From an uncultured Verrucomicrobiota bacterium (GTDB taxonomy: Bacteria; Verrucomicrobiota; Kiritimatiellia; CAIVKH01), in the NCBI GenBank assembly GCA_937996795.1, contig CALKUH010000070.1, forward strand, positions 1 through 64,000: a stretch of 64,000 bases of DNA, in the 5' to 3' direction. The notes under the pieces were generated by a model that searched no databases, had not been told where the DNA came from, and saw only the letters and a list, made by a program, of their open reading frames with translations. Each line of letters opens with the position of its first letter. The first letter of the stretch is position 1. Shown in pieces: positions 45,406-54,784 of the stretch. Position numbers and translations under genes: made by a program.

Positions 45406-47892
45406 TCACCGTCCGGACAGGCGCACGGGGCGGGCGTGGCTCAGGTAGTGGCGCGTCAGCACGTCGGACAGGCGGGCCGCCCCGTCCAGGAGGTCCCGCA
45501 TCAGCGCCTCCAGGCCGGCGCGCAGGCCCGCCGAATCGAACGCCGCCAGCGCGGCGATATCCACGAGGCGCAGCCGCGCGAGCATGTGCGTGATCGCGCG
45601 TTGCTCGTCGGTGAGGCCGACGGCCTGTTCGAGGCGCGGCAGGAGGTCCACATGGCCGGCGATGGACTCCAGTTGGAACAACAGTGAGCGCGGATTCGTC
45701 TCATCCGTCAGCAGCAGGTCGAGCACCGGCGCGTCGCGCAGGCTCGCGAGGTAGCGGCGGCGATAGGTGATCGAGCAATCGGCGATCGACAGCACATCGT
45801 CCAGCACCAGGGCCTCCGCCGGGTCCACGCGCACGAGCGTGTGTTGCAGCAGGGTGAGCCCTTGCACGGCGCGTTCGATGCGGCGTCCGAGGTCAAGGAA
45901 GCGCCAGCCCTGGCCGCGCGTCATGCTTTCCATGCTCGTGCCCGCGAAGGCCGTGAGGCGGATCAGCATGCGGTCGAGCATGTCGGCCACCTCGCCGACC
46001 ACGACGTTGCGCTGCGCGCTCATCTGTTCGAGGTTCAGCTCCATGCGGTTCAGCATCCGCCACGTTTCCGCGGAGAGCCGGTCGCGCGCGACGCCGGCCA
46101 CGCGGCGCACGGCGTCCACCGTCTGGCGCAAGCCGCCCGGCACCTGGTCGTTGAAGAGGAACGCGGTGGTGCGCGCCTCGAGCGCCGCATAGCCCTCCTC
46201 GTTGTCCGCGAACGGCTGCGTGTCGCCCAGCGCCGCGGCGTACAACGCGAGGTGTGGCGCGGCGGAGCCCTCCGGGCGTTCCGACAGCTTGATGAGCAGG
46301 AGGCGGGCGATGCGGATCATGGCGTCCGTGCGCTCGGTGTACCGGCCGAGCCAGAAGAGGTTTTCCGCCGCGCGGCTCGGCAGGTCGCCGCCGCCGCGGC
46401 TCAGCGCGATGCGCCCGCCCGCGGTGGGGAGCAGGCTGAACTCACTGACCGGCGCGTCGGACACCACCCAGACGTCCTTGCTGACGCCGCCCGCGGCGAC
46501 GGCTTCGTGCGCGCCGCTGGCGGATTCCACCGCGCGTGCCAGGCCGCCCGGCATCGCGAGGTAGCCGTTCGGCGTCGCGGTCAGGTAGGTGCGCAGGAAA
46601 AGGTGCCGCGCGGTGAGCTGCCGCCCCTCCAGCGTCGGCGCCGAGGAGAACCGCATGCGCGCCTGCGCGACGAACCGGTGTGGCGCGGCGCCGATCGCGG
46701 CTTCCAGTTCCGCGCGTCCGCTCACCGGCAGCGCCGCGGCGTCGCCGATGGCGGGAATCACGCTCAGCTCGTCGAGATGCGCGAGCACATGCGCGCGTTG
46801 TTCCGGGTCGCCGCACCACCAGGTCGCCACGGACGGGATCTGCAATTCCTCGGCGAGGAAATGACGGCACAGTCCCGGCAGGAACGGCAGGATCGCCTCG
46901 GTTTCCAGCAGCCCCGAGCCGAGCGCGTTGACGACGGCCACCTGGCCCGAACGCACGACCTGCAACAACCCCGGCACGCCCTGGCCCGGGTTGCCGCCGA
47001 GTTCCAGCGGATCGCACGAGGTGTCCTCCATGCGGCGGACGATCACGTCGACCGGCTGCAGGCCGCCGAGCATCTTCATCCACGCCGTCTGCTCGCGCAC
47101 GGCGAGGTCCTCGCCTTCGACGAGCGCCTGTCCGAGATAGCGCGCGAGGAACGCGTGTTCGAAGTAGGTCACGTCCTGCGGCCCGTTCGAGAGCATTACT
47201 ATGCGTGGATTGTCGACGCGGCGCGGGCTCAGGCGCTGGAGGGTTTCGCGGAACTGCTGGAAGAAGTGCGCGAGGCGGTGCACCTGGCTGTCGCGGAACA
47301 GGTCCGCGAGCAGGCGCGAGAGCACGAGGCGGTTCTCGAGCACGTAGCCCGCGCCCGCGGGCATTTGCGTGAGATCGCCGAGCACCTGCCATCCGCCGTC
47401 GGGTCCGCGCGCGAGGTCCACGCCGTAGAAATGCAGGTGCGTGTCCTCGGGCACGGGCAGGCCGTGGCAGGGGCGCAGGAACGCGGGATTGTCGAAGACG
47501 ATTTCCGGCGGGAGCCGTCCTTCGCGCAGCGCGGTTTGCGGGCCGTAGAGATCGGCGAGCAGCAGGTTCAGCAGGCGCGCGCGCTGGGCGAGACCTTCGG
47601 CGAGCGGCGTCCACTCCTGTTCGTGCAGGATGAACGGGACGAGGTCGAGCTGCCACGGATGGTCCCCGCCGAACGCGTCGCCATGCACGTTATACGTCGC
47701 GCCGTTTTCCTGGAGCTGGCGCAGCGCGGCCTCCTCGCGGCGCGCGAGTTCCCCCGCGCCGATTTCGTTGAGGTGCGCGAAGAGGCGGTCCCACGCCTCA
47801 CGGCCCGGGCCGCTGGTGCGCGCCTCATCGAAGCAGCCGGCGGCCGGCTGGTATCCGGAAAGCAAATCGCTGGCGGTGGGTGAGGTCTCCAT
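45406..47892 (-). CDS. Circularly permuted ATP-grasp and alpha-E domain fusion
   Basis: 828 residues. The first about 490 are a circularly permuted type-2 ATP-grasp domain (DUF404/DUF407): NVHGDAFGGDHPWQLDLVPF, GDLTQMPAGAGYVLENR, RRMEDTSCDPLELGGNPGQGVPGL and VVNALGSGLLET. The last about 330 are the helical alpha-E domain (DUF403): AENLFWLGRYTERTDAMIRIARLL onward. In many genomes these are separate adjacent genes; here they are fused. Predicted role: ATP-dependent amide or peptide bond formation, partnered by the transglutaminases on both sides. Product unknown. 27 bp downstream of the next gene's stop and 7 bp upstream of the transglutaminase start. Confidence 0.9.
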   Translation of the reverse strand: METSPTASDLLSGYQPAAGCFDEARTSGPGREAWDRLFAHLNEIGAGELARREEAALRQLQENGATYNVHGDAFGGDHPWQLDLVPFILHEQEWTPLAEGLAQRARLLNLLLADLYGPQTALREGRLPPEIVFDNPAFLRPCHGLPVPEDTHLHFYGVDLARGPDGGWQVLGDLTQMPAGAGYVLENRLVLSRLLADLFRDSQVHRLAHFFQQFRETLQRLSPRRVDNPRIVMLSNGPQDVTYFEHAFLARYLGQALVEGEDLAVREQTAWMKMLGGLQPVDVIVRRMEDTSCDPLELGGNPGQGVPGLLQVVRSGQVAVVNALGSGLLETEAILPFLPGLCRHFLAEELQIPSVATWWCGDPEQRAHVLAHLDELSVIPAIGDAAALPVSGRAELEAAIGAAPHRFVAQARMRFSSAPTLEGRQLTARHLFLRTYLTATPNGYLAMPGGLARAVESASGAHEAVAAGGVSKDVWVVSDAPVSEFSLLPTAGGRIALSRGGGDLPSRAAENLFWLGRYTERTDAMIRIARLLLIKLSERPEGSAAPHLALYAAALGDTQPFADNEEGYAALEARTTAFLFNDQVPGGLRQTVDAVRRVAGVARDRLSAETWRMLNRMELNLEQMSAQRNVVVGEVADMLDRMLIRLTAFAGTSMESMTRGQGWRFLDLGRRIERAVQGLTLLQHTLVRVDPAEALVLDDVLSIADCSITYRRRYLASLRDAPVLDLLLTDETNPRSLLFQLESIAGHVDLLPRLEQAVGLTDEQRAITHMLARLRLVDIAALAAFDSAGLRAGLEALMRDLLDGAARLSDVLTRHYLSHARPVRLSGR

Positions 47893-47919
47893 GATGGGGT
47901 GCCGCGGGCGGCCTCACTT

Positions 47920-50900
47920 CTAGCCGCCCGCGCGGCGCAGGTCGAGCGTCATCGGGAATTCCAGCGAACGCGCCGTCGGTTGCACCGCCAGCGGGCCCGG
48001 CGTATGGCCGAACGCGGTGAAGCGCGCGATGCGGCGGCTCTCCGCCTCCAGCGCGTTCACGGGGAATGTGGTGTAGTTGCGCCCGCCGGGATGCGCGACG
48101 TGGTGGGTGCAGCCGCCGATCGCCCGCGCGTTCCACGTGTCCACCACATCGAACACGAGCGGCGTGTGCGCGCCGATCGTCGGATGCAGACACGAGGCCG
48201 GCTGCCACGCGCGGTAGCGCACGCCCGCGACAAATTCGCCCGCGCGCCCGGTGGGGAACAGCGGCGTCTCCACGCCGTTGCACGCGATCTGGTAGCGCGC
48301 CGCGTCGAAGTTCGACACCTTCACCTGCACGCGTTCCAGCGACGAGTCCACGAAGCGCACCGTACCGCCGCCCGCCGGTTCCTCGCCGAGCACGGGCCAC
48401 GGCTCCAGCGCCTGGCGCAGCTCGATGTGTGCGCCCTTCGCGACGATTTCGCCGAAGAACGGGAACCGGAATTCGAGGTGCGGCTTGAACCAGTCCGCCT
48501 GGAACCCAAAGCCCGCCTGGTTGAGATCGTGCAGCACGTCCTCGAAATCCTGCCACACGAAGTGCGGCAGCATGAATTTATCGTGCACCTCCGTGCCCCA
48601 GCGCGCGAGCTTCGCGCGATAGGGTTCGCGCCAGAACCACGCGACCAGCCCGCGCACGAGCAGTTGCTGCGCGAGGCTCATGCGCGCGTGCGGCGGCATC
48701 TCGAGCGCGCGCAGCTCCAGCAGGCCGAGCCGGCCCGACGCCGTTTCCGGCGCGTACAGCTTGTCGATGCAGAACTCCGCGCGGTGCGTGTTGCCGGTGA
48801 CATCCACCAGCAGGTTGCGGTAGATCCGGTCCACCAGCCACGGGGCCGTCGCAGCGCCGCCGGGCGTCTGTTTCAGCGCCAGTTCGAGTTCGTAGAGCGC
48901 ATCGTTCCGCGCGTCGTCCACGCGCGGCGCCTGACTCGTCGGCCCGATGAAGAGGCACGAGAAGAGATAGGACAGCGACGGATGGTTGTGCCAGTAGCCG
49001 ACGAGGCTGCCCAGCAGGTCGGGTCGCCGCAGCAGCGGGCTGTCCGCCGGGGTGGGGCCGCCGAGTACGACATGGTTGCCGCCGCCGGTGCCGGTGTGGC
49101 GGCCATCGAGCATGAATTTTTCCGTGCCGAGCCGGCACTGGCGCGCCTGTTCGTAGAGCGACGTGGTGATGTGTTCGAGTTCGCGCCACGACTCCGCGGG
49201 CTGCGTGTTCACCTCGATGACGCCGGGGTCCGGCGTGACCTTGATGTGTTCGAGGCGCGGGTCGTGCGGCGGCGGATAGCCTTCGAGGAAGAGCGGCTGG
49301 TCCAGCTCCGCGGCGGTTTCCTCAATCGCGGCCACCAGTTCGAGATAGTCCTCCAGGCCCTGCACCGGCGGCATGAAGAGGTGCAGATGCCCGTTCCGCG
49401 ATTCGGCGACGAGGGCCGTGCGGACGAGCGTGTCGGAGGCGTCCGCTGGCGCGCGCGCGGGCGCGACGGCGGGGGGCGACGCTTTTTTCGCGAATTGCGC
49501 GACGATGCGCGCGCGCGGCGCGAGTTCGGCGCGCGGCGCGAGCGGGTCGCGCGCGATCACGTGCGGATAGTCGCCCTCCGCGACCCACGGCAGCGAGTCG
49601 ATGGGCAGGCGGAACCCCATCGGCGAGTCGCCGGGGATCAAATACATGCGTTCCGGGCGGAGGAACCACGGGCCGCTGATCCAGCGCGGGCCGTTCCACG
49701 CGCGGCGCAGCGGCAGGGCGAATCCGACGGTCTTGTCGAGGCCCTGCTCGAAGATCCGCGCAAGCCGCGCGCGGTCCTCGGGGTTGCTGAGCTTGGAATC
49801 GAACGGATCGACATTCGCGGGCAGCCGGCGTTCCTTCCACAGGTAGTACCACGCGTCCTCGTAGCCCGGCACGATGTGGCTCGCGTCGACGCCGAGGCGT
49901 GCGGCGAGCCGCGTGATGAACCGTTGCGCATGGTCCACGCCGGCGCCGCTGGGCTTGCCGTCCTCCGCGAAGAGCTGCGGCCGCGTCCACACCGGGTCGC
50001 CGTCCTGCCGCCAGTAGCAACCGAACGCCCAGCGCGGCAGCGACTCGCCCGGGTACCACTTGCCCTGGCCGTGGAAGAGCAGGCCGCCGCGCGCGAAGAC
50101 GTGGTGCAGGCGGCGGAGCAGCTGGTCGCCGAGCACGCGCTTGCGCGGGCCGAGCGCCGCGGTGTTCCACTCCGGGCCGTCCATGTCGTCCATCGAGACG
50201 AACGTCGGTTCGCCCCCCATTGTCAGCCGCACATCCTCGCGCTGCAACACGTCGTCCACCTGCTGGCCCAGCGCGTCGAGCGCGGCCCATTGTTCCTCCG
50301 TGTAGGGCTTGGTGACGCGCGGCGTCTCGTGGATGCGCCGCACCGACATGTGGAAGTGGAATTGCGTCTCCGCCTTCTCCATGGCGCCGGTGATGGGCGC
50401 GGCGGACGACGGTTCGGGCGTGGCCGCGAGCGGGATGTGGCCTTCGCCCGCGAACAGCCCCGAGGTGGGGTCGAGTCCGACCCAGCCCGCGCCCGGCAGG
50501 TACACCTCGGCCCAGGCGTGCAGGTCCGTGAAATCCGCCTCCGGTCCCGCGGGCCCGTCGAGCGGCTTCTGGTCCGCGGTGAGCTGGATCAGGTAGCCCG
50601 ACACGAAGCGCGCCGCGAGCCCGAGCCGGCGCAGGACCTGGACCAGCAGCCATGCGGAATCGCGGCAGGAGCCGGAGCCCTTGGTCAGCGTTTCCTCCGG
50701 GGTCTGCACGCCCGGCTCCATGCGCACCACATAGCGCACGTCGTGCTGCACGCGGCGGTTCAGCGCGACGAGATAATTCACCGTGCCGACGCCGCGGTCG
50801 CGCACCTGCCCGACCAGCGCCTCAAGGCGCGGCCCGCTCTCCGTCACCTTGAGGTAGGGCGCGAGGTCCAGCGCGGAGGACGCGTCGTAGGCGAACGGGA

Positions 50901-51204
50901 CCTGATCGGCGGACGGCTCGAGGAAAAAGTCGAACGGATTGATCGTCACCAATTCCGCCACGACGTCCACCTCGACCAGCAGTTCCGTCACCTTTTCGGG
51001 AAACACGAGGCGCGCGAGGTAGTTGCCGAACGGATCCTGCTGCCAGTTGATGAAGTGCCCGCCCGGCTCCACCTTTAAGGAATAGCTGCGGATCGGCGTC
51101 CGGCTGTGCGGCGCGGGCCGGAGCCGGACGAGATGTGGAGACAGCGACACCGGCCGGTCGTAGCGGTAGTGCGTCCGGTGATACAAACCGACGTGGATGG
51201 ACAT
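47920..51204 (-). CDS. Transglutaminase-like protein with C-terminal DUF2126 domain
   Basis: 1,094 residues from MSIHVGLYHR; AAGGAGTT lies six bases before the ATG, so an upstream Met at 51249 is rejected. N-terminal beta domain (YHRTHYRYDRPVSLSPH), transglutaminase core with Cys in GSGSCRDSAWLLVQVLRRLG (about residue 175), His in DLHAWAEVYLPG and Asp in GLDPTSG, then a long DUF2126 region (RLTMGGEPTFVSMDD, WWxxGKWYPGE-like GKWYPGESLPRW, GHIxLPFMPP-like NGHLHLFMPP). First gene of the leftward unit with the ATP-grasp/alpha-E fusion and the second transglutaminase. Confidence 0.9.
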   Translation of the reverse strand: MSIHVGLYHRTHYRYDRPVSLSPHLVRLRPAPHSRTPIRSYSLKVEPGGHFINWQQDPFGNYLARLVFPEKVTELLVEVDVVAELVTINPFDFFLEPSADQVPFAYDASSALDLAPYLKVTESGPRLEALVGQVRDRGVGTVNYLVALNRRVQHDVRYVVRMEPGVQTPEETLTKGSGSCRDSAWLLVQVLRRLGLAARFVSGYLIQLTADQKPLDGPAGPEADFTDLHAWAEVYLPGAGWVGLDPTSGLFAGEGHIPLAATPEPSSAAPITGAMEKAETQFHFHMSVRRIHETPRVTKPYTEEQWAALDALGQQVDDVLQREDVRLTMGGEPTFVSMDDMDGPEWNTAALGPRKRVLGDQLLRRLHHVFARGGLLFHGQGKWYPGESLPRWAFGCYWRQDGDPVWTRPQLFAEDGKPSGAGVDHAQRFITRLAARLGVDASHIVPGYEDAWYYLWKERRLPANVDPFDSKLSNPEDRARLARIFEQGLDKTVGFALPLRRAWNGPRWISGPWFLRPERMYLIPGDSPMGFRLPIDSLPWVAEGDYPHVIARDPLAPRAELAPRARIVAQFAKKASPPAVAPARAPADASDTLVRTALVAESRNGHLHLFMPPVQGLEDYLELVAAIEETAAELDQPLFLEGYPPPHDPRLEHIKVTPDPGVIEVNTQPAESWRELEHITTSLYEQARQCRLGTEKFMLDGRHTGTGGGNHVVLGGPTPADSPLLRRPDLLGSLVGYWHNHPSLSYLFSCLFIGPTSQAPRVDDARNDALYELELALKQTPGGAATAPWLVDRIYRNLLVDVTGNTHRAEFCIDKLYAPETASGRLGLLELRALEMPPHARMSLAQQLLVRGLVAWFWREPYRAKLARWGTEVHDKFMLPHFVWQDFEDVLHDLNQAGFGFQADWFKPHLEFRFPFFGEIVAKGAHIELRQALEPWPVLGEEPAGGGTVRFVDSSLERVQVKVSNFDAARYQIACNGVETPLFPTGRAGEFVAGVRYRAWQPASCLHPTIGAHTPLVFDVVDTWNARAIGGCTHHVAHPGGRNYTTFPVNALEAESRRIARFTAFGHTPGPLAVQPTARSLEFPMTLDLRRAGG

Positions 51205-51477
51205 GAGAACTCCTTGGAGTGCCGCAAGTAGTAGCAGGCGGCATACCATGTGCCCTCCCGTTGTGTAAGTCGCTTATCATAAGACACATGAGTAATATGG
51301 GTTCTACAATATTGCATAAAAACAAGACGTTAACGTCGGCACAAGTGTCGCAAACAACAAAAATGTCTCTACTTTGGCGTGGTCGAATCGTGTGCAGCCC
51401 GGACGGGCGGCAGGGGCTGGGAGCGAGTCTGTCGCGCAGCGTGTGGGTGGCGTGCGGTTTATTTCCCGCAACTTCTG
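51205..51477. other. AT-rich divergent intergenic region, no gene found
   Basis: This 335-bp gap (to 51539) separates the leftward transglutaminase operon and rplM. The part 51255-51370 is distinctly AT-rich and carries short palindromes: CTTATCATAAG near 51269 and GACGTTAACGTC (51326-51337). I see no ORF worth calling. It probably holds the leftward operon's promoter; the rplM promoter lies at its right end. Confidence 0.55.
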
Positions 51478-51507
51478 TTGACACGTCCTTGCGGCCTTCG
51501 GTATTGT
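51478..51507 (+). promoter_or_regulatory. Predicted promoter of rplM-rpsI
   Basis: Consensus TTGACA (51478-51483), an 18-bp spacer, then TATTGT (51502-51507). The start codon is 33 bases further on with AAAGGACA as ribosome-binding site, so this mRNA has a normal leader, in contrast to the leaderless set. Confidence 0.7.
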
Positions 51508-51539
51508 CCGCGCCTTTGTTTACGGCAAAAAGGACAGGC

Positions 51540-51968
51540 ATGAAGACGACAGCAGTACATCCGGACGAGGTGAGCCGGAAATGGTTTATTGTGGACGCGG
51601 CGGAAAAGCCGGCGGGCCGCCTCGCGGTGCGCATTGCGGAAACGCTGCGCGGCAAGGATCTCCCCACCTATACGCCCCATGTGGACATGGGCAGCTTCGT
51701 GGTGGTGGTGAACGCCGAGAAGATCAAGCTCACCGGCAACAAGGAAGAGCAGAAGCTCTACAAGAATTTCAGCGGCTTCCCCGGCGGCCTCAAGCTGCGT
51801 CCCGCGAAGACGATCCGCGCGACCAACCCGGAGCGCATCATCACGCAGGCCGTGAAGGGCATGCTGCCGAAGAACAAGCTGGCGCGCACGCACCTCACCC
51901 GGTTGAAGGTGTACGCGGGCGAGCAGCACCCGCACGCGGCGCAGAAACCCGAAGCGCTGGCTTTCTAA
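51540..51968 (+). CDS. rplM: Ribosomal protein L13
   Basis: 142-residue large-subunit protein. The core RKWFIVDAAEKPAGRLAVRIAETLRGK, DMGSFVVVVNAEKIKLTGNK, KNFSGFPGGLK and RIITQAVKGMLPKNKLAR is diagnostic. The ATG at 51540 has AAAGGACA five bases upstream; the frame stays open far upstream but this start matches L13 proteins. Followed 13 bp later by rpsI as usual. Confidence 0.98.
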   Translation: MKTTAVHPDEVSRKWFIVDAAEKPAGRLAVRIAETLRGKDLPTYTPHVDMGSFVVVVNAEKIKLTGNKEEQKLYKNFSGFPGGLKLRPAKTIRATNPERIITQAVKGMLPKNKLARTHLTRLKVYAGEQHPHAAQKPEALAF

Positions 51969-51981
51969 AGAGGAACGAAAC

Positions 51982-52380
51982 GTGGCAACCAAGACACTCG
52001 AATACGCGGCCACCGGCCGTCGCAAAACCTCCGTGGCGCGCGTGCGCCTCTCCGCCGGAGACGGCAAGGTCACGGTCAACGGCCGTGCGATGAATGATTT
52101 CTTCCACCTCGACTCGCTGCGCAGCATTGTCGGCCAGCCGTTCAAGGTGACGAGCACCGAGCAGAAGTACGACGTCGCGGCCTCCGTCAATGGCGGCGGC
52201 CCGACCGGCCAGGCCGGCGCCATCCGCCACGGCATCGCGCGCGCGCTGTCGATGGCCGACGCGAACCTGCGCCCGCCGCTCAAGTCGGCCGGCCTGCTCA
52301 CGCGCGACCCGCGCATGAAGGAACGCAAGAAGTCCGGCCAGCCGGGCGCCCGCAAGCGGTTCCAGTTCTCGAAGCGTTAA
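51982..52380 (+). CDS. rpsI: Ribosomal protein S9
   Basis: 132-residue small-subunit protein with GTG start and AAGAGGAAC ahead of it. Diagnostic segments are AATGRRKTSVARVRL, GQAGAIRHGIARAL, LTRDPRMKERKKSGQPGARK and the C-terminal QFSKR whose tail reaches the P site. A strong terminator follows. Confidence 0.98.
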   Translation: MATKTLEYAATGRRKTSVARVRLSAGDGKVTVNGRAMNDFFHLDSLRSIVGQPFKVTSTEQKYDVAASVNGGGPTGQAGAIRHGIARALSMADANLRPPLKSAGLLTRDPRMKERKKSGQPGARKRFQFSKR

Positions 52381-52401
52381 TCGAACTTGTCAGCTTGGTG
52401 G

Positions 52402-52436
52402 AAAGCCCCGAAGGTCTCCGGACGTTCGGGGCTTTT
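52402..52436 (+). terminator. Rho-independent terminator of rplM-rpsI
   Basis: A perfect 11-bp stem, AAAGCCCCGAA (52402-52412) with TTCGGGGCTTT (52425-52435), encloses a 12-nt loop and ends in TTTT. It starts 21 bases after the rpsI stop. Confidence 0.93.
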
Positions 52437-52454
52437 CCTTTAACAAATGAGGAA

Positions 52455-52536
52455 TCACCACGGAGACGCGGAGGCGGCGAGGGTGCACCAGCATGCCCGG
52501 GATTCGTTTGAATGCGCGTCCATTCGTGGTTGGGAA
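52455..52536. repeat. Composite of two dispersed repeats upstream of argJ
   Basis: CCACGGAGACGCGGAGG (52458-52474) matches the ACCACGGAGG element at 18390, and GTCCATTCGTGGTTG (52519-52533) matches the element at 4521 and 19187. The two families are side by side here, directly before argJ. No clear promoter is visible in the spacer. Confidence 0.6.
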
Positions 52537-52540
52537 AAAC

Positions 52541-53770
52541 ATGAGCATTAACCTGATTGATGATGTGGTGTTGCCGGCGGGATTCGTGGGGGCGGGAATT
52601 TCCGCGGGGATCAAGCGCAGCGGGAAGCGCGACCTGATGCTCGTGGCGAGCGACCGGCCCGCGGCGTGCGCCGGCGTCTTCACGACGAACCAGGTGCAGG
52701 CCGCGCCGGTGAAGCTCGACCGCGAGGTCGTGAAGCGGAAAACCGCGCGCGCGCTTATCGTCAACAGCGGCAACGCGAACGCCTGCACCGGCGCGAAGGG
52801 CATGCGCGATGCGAAGGCGATGGCCGCGCTCACCGCGAAACTCCTGAAGGTCAAGGCGGCGGAGGTGCTCGTCTGCTCGACCGGCGCCATCGGCAAGCCG
52901 ATGCCGATGAACACCGTGTCAGCCGGCATCCAGTCCATCGTCCCCGCGCTCGCGCCGTCCGGCGGCCCCGCGGCGGCGGACGCGATCATGACGACCGACA
53001 CGCGCAAGAAGACCGCGACGGTGAAGCTCGCGATCGACGGCAAGCCGGTCACGATCACCGCCTTCGCGAAGGGTGCGGGCATGATCGAGCCGAACATGGC
53101 GACGATGCTCGGGTTCTTCTTCACCGACGCCGCGGTCGAGCCGCGCGCCTTGCAACACGCGTTGAAGCAGGCGGTGGACGCCAGCTTCAACCGGATCTCG
53201 GTGGACGGCGACATGTCCACGAACGACACGTGCCTGCTGCTCGCCAACGGCGCGGCGGGCAACAAGCCGCTGACGCCGAAGCACAAGGACTGGAACGCGT
53301 TCACGTCCGCGCTGTTCGTGATGGCGCTCGATCTCGCCAAGAAAATCGCGCGCGACGGCGAGGGCGCATCGAAGCTCATCACCGTCCGCGTCGAGGGCGC
53401 GCGCACGGATGCCGAGGCCGACGCCGCGGCGCGGGCGGTCGCGAATTCGATGCTCGTGAAGACCTGCTGGAACGGCGACTACCCGAACTGGGGTCGGATC
53501 ATGGACGCCATCGGCTACTCGCCCGCGAAGGTGGACGAGACGAAGGTGGACATCTTCTACGACGCGCTGCAGGCCGTGCGGAAAGGCGTTGCGACGAAGA
53601 CCCCCGTCCAGGCGCTGAGCAAAGTCCAGCAGCAGGAACGGTTCACCATCACGATTCATCTGCATCTTGGAAAAGGGCAGGCGGAGGTGTACACCTGCGA
53701 CTGTTCCGAGGAATACGTGCGGATTAACGTCGACTACATCAAGATGCCGGACGGCCGGGAGCCCACATAA
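52541..53770 (+). CDS. argJ: Ornithine acetyltransferase / N-acetylglutamate synthase
   Basis: Transfers the acetyl group from N-acetylornithine to glutamate, making arginine synthesis cyclic; may also make N-acetylglutamate from acetyl-CoA. 409 residues from MSINLIDDVV; a 16-codon upstream extension lies in repeat DNA and is rejected. Self-cleavage site KGAGMIEPNMATMLGF (the Thr of MATML becomes the N-terminal nucleophile). Also visible: VNSGNANACTG, STGAIGKPMP, TCLLLANG and the C-terminal CDCSEEYVRINVDY. First gene of the arginine run. Confidence 0.96.
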   Translation: MSINLIDDVVLPAGFVGAGISAGIKRSGKRDLMLVASDRPAACAGVFTTNQVQAAPVKLDREVVKRKTARALIVNSGNANACTGAKGMRDAKAMAALTAKLLKVKAAEVLVCSTGAIGKPMPMNTVSAGIQSIVPALAPSGGPAAADAIMTTDTRKKTATVKLAIDGKPVTITAFAKGAGMIEPNMATMLGFFFTDAAVEPRALQHALKQAVDASFNRISVDGDMSTNDTCLLLANGAAGNKPLTPKHKDWNAFTSALFVMALDLAKKIARDGEGASKLITVRVEGARTDAEADAAARAVANSMLVKTCWNGDYPNWGRIMDAIGYSPAKVDETKVDIFYDALQAVRKGVATKTPVQALSKVQQQERFTITIHLHLGKGQAEVYTCDCSEEYVRINVDYIKMPDGREPT

Positions 53771-53775
53771 CTGCC

Positions 53776-54651
53776 ATGCAAGAGATGATCCAGAAAGCCA
53801 ACGTCCTCATCGAGGCGTTGCCGTACATCCAGAAGTTCCGCGGCGAAATTGTCGTCGTCAAGGTCGGCGGCTCGACGATGGAGGAGAAGGCCGGCGTGAT
53901 GCGCGTCCTCACGGATGTCGCGTTCATGGCTTGCGTCGGCCTGCGGCCGGTGGTGGTGCACGGCGGCGGCAAGGCCATTTCACGGGCGATGAAGGAAAAG
54001 GGCCTGCCCGCGAAGTTTGTGAAGGGCCTGCGCGTCACGGACGAGGCGGCGGCGGAAGTCGTCGAGCAGGTGCTGAACCGCGAGGTGAACCCGGAGTTGG
54101 TGCAGGCGCTGGAGAAACTCGGCTGCACCGCGCGCGGCATCCACGGCGAGGACATCCTCGACGTGGTGAAGCACACGGAACGCGACCCGGAAACGGGCGA
54201 CGTGCTGGACTGGGGCTTCGTGGGCGACGTGACGGAAGTCGATGACGATCCAATCCTCGCCTACCTGCACTCGCACATCGTGCCCGTCATCACGCCGCTC
54301 GGTTGGGGCGCGGACGAGAAGGTGTACAACATCAACGCTGACGACGCGGCCTCCGCGATCGCGCAGGCGCTGAAGGCGCGCAAGCTGGTGTACCTCTCCG
54401 ACGTGCCCGGCCTGCTGCGCAACCCGGACGACAAGTCCACGCTGATCTCGACGCTGAAATTCGCCGACGTCGAGAAGCTCATCGCGCAGGGCGTGATCTC
54501 CGGCGGCATGATCCCGAAGGTGCAGGGCGCGGTGCGCGCCATCAAAGCCGGCGTCCGCAAGGTCCACTTCATCGACGCCGCCATGCCGCACTCCCTCCTG
54601 CTCGAACTCTTCACCGACAAGGGCGTGGGGACGGAGATTGTGAAGAAGTAG
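53776..54651 (+). CDS. argB: Acetylglutamate kinase
   Basis: Phosphorylates N-acetylglutamate. 291 residues, five bases after argJ. Amino-acid kinase motifs VVVKVGGSTM (residues 26-35), VVVHGGGKAIS, NINADDAASAIA and LSDVPGLL, and the C-terminal SGGMIPKVQGAVRAIKAGV. The N-terminal extension (MIQKANVLIEALPYIQKF) is the helix found in arginine-inhibited, hexameric enzymes, so feedback control by arginine is likely. Confidence 0.97.
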   Translation: MQEMIQKANVLIEALPYIQKFRGEIVVVKVGGSTMEEKAGVMRVLTDVAFMACVGLRPVVVHGGGKAISRAMKEKGLPAKFVKGLRVTDEAAAEVVEQVLNREVNPELVQALEKLGCTARGIHGEDILDVVKHTERDPETGDVLDWGFVGDVTEVDDDPILAYLHSHIVPVITPLGWGADEKVYNINADDAASAIAQALKARKLVYLSDVPGLLRNPDDKSTLISTLKFADVEKLIAQGVISGGMIPKVQGAVRAIKAGVRKVHFIDAAMPHSLLLELFTDKGVGTEIVKK

Positions 54652-54657
54652 AAGAAG

Positions 54658-54784
54658 GTGTCAGGTGTCGGGTGTCAGTGAGGACCGGAAACGTTCAACG
54701 TCTGTAAAAAGTGTTCGCGTCCGCTTGCAACGTCTGTAATTTACAGAGTCTGTAACTCCTCCCCGAAACCCGACACCTGACACC
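54658..54784. repeat. Repeat block between argB and argD with 17-bp inverted termini
   Basis: GGTGTCAGGTGTCGGGT (54658-54674) is perfectly complementary to ACCCGACACCTGACACC (54768-54784). Between them are two copies of TTCAACGTCTGTAAAAA/TTGCAACGTCTGTAATTT (54694 and 54725, offset 32 bp) related to the sdhC-sdhA repeat, and the palindrome CTGTAATTTACAG (54734-54746). The whole block fills the gap between the genes without disrupting them. Confidence 0.88.

Noticed and set aside
47899..51078. 1,059-codon plus-strand frame opposite the DUF2126 gene
   Set aside because: Same reason: an antisense shadow, rich in Arg/His/Ala with no motif, over a gene with clear catalytic residues.
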